A stretch of 7,499 nt of DNA from an uncultured Verrucomicrobiales bacterium (GTDB lineage Bacteria > Verrucomicrobiota > Verrucomicrobiia > Limisphaerales > JACDHS01). The notes beneath the pieces were generated by a model, which did not search any database, was not told the DNA's origin, and worked only from the letters and a program-made list of their open reading frames with translations. Both the position numbers and the translations under genes were made by a program. The DNA is taken from the NCBI GenBank assembly GCA_937983475.1, contig CALJZV010000280.1:1-7499 (forward strand). The letters are read 5' to 3'. Positions 5,854-7,499 of the stretch are shown here, piece by piece (within the stretch, counting starts at the first letter, position 1; each line of letters begins with the position of its first letter).

Positions 5854-6807
5854 ATGTTTGTGCTTAAAACCTGTTTTTTGGCCGCACTGCTATTGGCCCT
5901 TGCCGGAATGACCGGTTGCACGCCGCAAGCGCGGGAGCCAAATGCGCCAATTTCGCCCCAACCGCTGACGCCCTCGACGGTGTCCACCAATGTGGAAACG
6001 TATGGCACCCGGGGCGTGGTTGAGGAAATTTTTCCGGGCGGACTCAAGGCGCGCATTCGCCATGAGGCCATTCCGAATTACATGCCTGCGATGACGATGG
6101 ACCTGGAGGCCAAATCCACCAATGAACTTGTGGGGTTGAAAACCGGCGACGTCATTTCCTTCCGGTTAAATGTAACCGATGACGACGCGTGGATTGACCA
6201 GGTGAACAAGGTCGGAGCGCAGTCTCCCACCGAATTGCCCTCGCGCCGCAGCGTCCGGATTGTCAAAGATGTGGAGCCCTTGGAAATCGGCGACCGGGTG
6301 CCGGATTATTCCTTCACCAACCAGTTCGGGCAGGCCGTCAACCTCGCGGCATTTCGCGGCAAGGCGCTGGCCATTTCCTTCATATTCACCACCTGCCCGC
6401 TGCCGACCTTCTGCCCGCGAATGTCGCTCAATCTGGCCAAGGCTTTGGAGAAATTAAAAGGCATGCCCGACGCTCCGCAGAACTGGCATCTGCTTTCCAT
6501 CACCATAGACCCGGAAGTGGACAAGCCCGCAGTTCTGAAGCATTACGCCGAACGCTACAATTACAATCCGGACCGCTGGAGTTTCCTGACAGGCGACCTG
6601 CTCGAAATCACCGCCATCACCGAACAGTTCGGGCAGACCTTCTGGCGGGAGGCGAACATCATCAACCACAACCTGCGCACGGTGATTGTGGACGCCTCCG
6701 GGCGACTGCAAAACATCATTCCCGGCAACGAATGGAACGCCGATGAACTGGTGGAGGAACTCATCAAGGCCGCGAAAGTTTCTGGAGATGGCCCGGCGGC
6801 GGAGTGA
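5854..6807 (+). CDS. CusF-like copper-binding and SCO1/SenC fusion lipoprotein
   Basis: A 317-residue envelope protein. ATG 5854 is preferred because it directly opens a lipoprotein signal peptide ending MTGC (Cys22); an in-frame ATG at 5833 adds seven residues, and the GGAG at 5836 sits rather far from 5854. After a Pro-rich linker, residues 50-120 form a CusF-like copper-binding barrel with the HEAIPNYMPAMTM segment; probable ligands are His70, Met80 and Met82. Residues 143-305 are an SCO1/SenC thioredoxin-like domain: GDRVPDYSFTNQFGQ, then FIFTTCPLPTFCPRM with Cys181 and Cys187, LLSITIDPEVD, and NHNLRTVIVD with the conserved His272. SCO proteins pass copper to the CuA site of cytochrome c oxidase. 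The cysteines are spaced CX5C rather than the classic CX3C. No oxidase genes lie next to it. Domain calls are firm; the metal ligands are read by analogy. Confidence 0.9.
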   Translation: MFVLKTCFLAALLLALAGMTGCTPQAREPNAPISPQPLTPSTVSTNVETYGTRGVVEEIFPGGLKARIRHEAIPNYMPAMTMDLEAKSTNELVGLKTGDVISFRLNVTDDDAWIDQVNKVGAQSPTELPSRRSVRIVKDVEPLEIGDRVPDYSFTNQFGQAVNLAAFRGKALAISFIFTTCPLPTFCPRMSLNLAKALEKLKGMPDAPQNWHLLSITIDPEVDKPAVLKHYAERYNYNPDRWSFLTGDLLEITAITEQFGQTFWREANIINHNLRTVIVDASGRLQNIIPGNEWNADELVEELIKAAKVSGDGPAAE

Positions 6808-6841
6808 GTTTCAGAATCAGCCAACAACTTGGACAACTGTT

Positions 6842-6874
6842 AAGCGGCTTGGTAAATCTCACCCGCTTCGTTTT
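6842..6874 (+). terminator. Weak terminator-like stem-loop after the CusF-SCO gene
   Basis: AAGCGG (6842-6847) can pair with CCGCTT (6863-6868) around a 15-nt loop, and the stem is followed by CGTTTT. The stem is short, the loop long and the T-run only four bases, so it is a marginal Rho-independent candidate in the 102-bp gap before the Fic gene. Confidence 0.25.
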
Positions 6875-6909
6875 GCATATTTAAGCGAAATCGTTAGTTT
6901 CCCTTCTGT

Positions 6910-7499
6910 ATGGCCAAGAACCTGAAGGAACTCATGATCGAAATTGACGCATTCAAAGCGGAAGTTGAGGCATTGCGCCCATTAAAGCCGGAGCAGGAGC
7001 AGCGGAATTTCCAAAAATTCCGTCACGACTGGACTTATCATTCCAATGCAATCGAAGGGAACAAGCTGACCCAGGGAGAAACCCGCGTTTTTCTGCTCGA
7101 AGGTCTGACTGCGGACGGCAAACCGATGAAAGATCACCTAGACATTCGGGGACACAATGAAGTGATTGATTTCCTCCTGCATTTCATTCGTGGACAGGAA
7201 CCGCTCACCGAAGCCGTCATCCGAGAAATGCACAAAGTGCTCCTCGTCGAAACTTACAAGGCCACTGCCATTACGCCTGAAGGCCAACCCACCGAGAAAT
7301 GGATCAAACTGGGCGAATACAAGTCTGTTCCCAATCAGGTCGCCACGATCACGGGAGAAATCCGCCGGTTTACGCTGCCCGAGGACACCCAGGTAAAAAT
7401 GAGGGAACTTGTGGAATGGTATCGGTGCGAAACAAATAAAAAGGAACTCCACCCGGTAATCATTGCCGCGCTGATTCACCATCAGTTCGTGGCGATTCA
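6910..7499 (+). CDS. Fic-family protein, 3' end cut by the window edge
   Basis: An open frame of 196 codons runs off the right edge. The N-terminal helix is charged (MAKNLKELMIEIDAFKAEVE). Residues 38-56 contain HDWTYHSNAIEGNKLTQGE, with the inhibitory motif S-x-x-x-E-G (Ser45, Glu49, Gly50) of class II Fic proteins, in which the glutamate blocks the ATP site. The Fic core follows: DIRGHNEVIDFLL (78-90), ITEAVIREMHK-like helix at 99-109, the flap region KLGEYKSVPN (133-142), and HPVIIAALIHHQFVAI (181-196), which in Fic proteins leads straight into the catalytic HxFxxGNGR loop that the window does not reach. Fic enzymes usually transfer AMP to protein hydroxyl groups. ATG 6910 lacks a ribosome site; ATG 6934 has AAGGAA only three bases before it and is an alternative. 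It lies 102 bp after the CusF-SCO gene and may have its own promoter. Confidence 0.9.
   Translation, partial: MAKNLKELMIEIDAFKAEVEALRPLKPEQEQRNFQKFRHDWTYHSNAIEGNKLTQGETRVFLLEGLTADGKPMKDHLDIRGHNEVIDFLLHFIRGQEPLTEAVIREMHKVLLVETYKATAITPEGQPTEKWIKLGEYKSVPNQVATITGEIRRFTLPEDTQVKMRELVEWYRCETNKKELHPVIIAALIHHQFVAI

Overview
The window looks like chromosomal DNA of a Verrucomicrobiota bacterium, probably a Pedosphaera/Limisphaerales-type relative. The main reason is the protein at 1463-2383, whose Ala-rich N-terminal region plus single C-terminal fibronectin type III domain matches, from memory, a protein type common in that phylum. A DNA-binding-domain-only AraC-like regulator, a CusF-SCO1 fusion lipoprotein and long repeat-bearing intergenic gaps fit the same picture. 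No rRNA, tRNA or CRISPR array was seen, and the phylum call is an inference.

Layout. (1) 1-116 is non-coding and holds a weak CGCnAAGGA-type degenerate repeat. (2) 117-2383, minus strand, is a two-gene unit: an FN3-domain protein, then 26 bp later a DUF900-type alpha/beta-hydrolase lipoprotein. (3) 2384-3194 is an 811-bp gap between divergent genes. It holds a degenerate tandem array of ~41-bp units, several able to fold into a hairpin, then two short inverted repeats and a 20-bp tandem duplication that could be a mobile-element remnant. (4) 3195-5059, plus strand, is a two-gene cassette with a 4-bp overlap: an ABC/RecF-type AAA ATPase and a DUF4276-type Toprim-like protein. (5) 5060-5437, minus strand, is a short AraC-type regulator whose stop codon directly abuts the cassette's stop. 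(6) 5438-5853 is a gap with inverted repeats. (7) 5854-6807, plus strand, is a lipoprotein joining a CusF-like copper-binding domain to an SCO1/SenC thioredoxin-fold domain. (8) 6910-7499, plus strand, is a Fic-family protein cut by the window edge just before its catalytic motif should appear.

How the genes may work together. The ATPase/Toprim pair has the architecture of two-gene anti-phage systems of the PARIS/AbiL/OLD type: an ATP-driven sensor and a Toprim effector made from one message. It is the best candidate for an under-described system here. The neighbouring Fic protein may be part of the same accessory neighbourhood, but the AraC and copper-chaperone genes lie between them, so no functional link is shown. 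The CusF-SCO protein probably delivers copper for cytochrome oxidase assembly. The FN3/hydrolase unit has no clear pathway.
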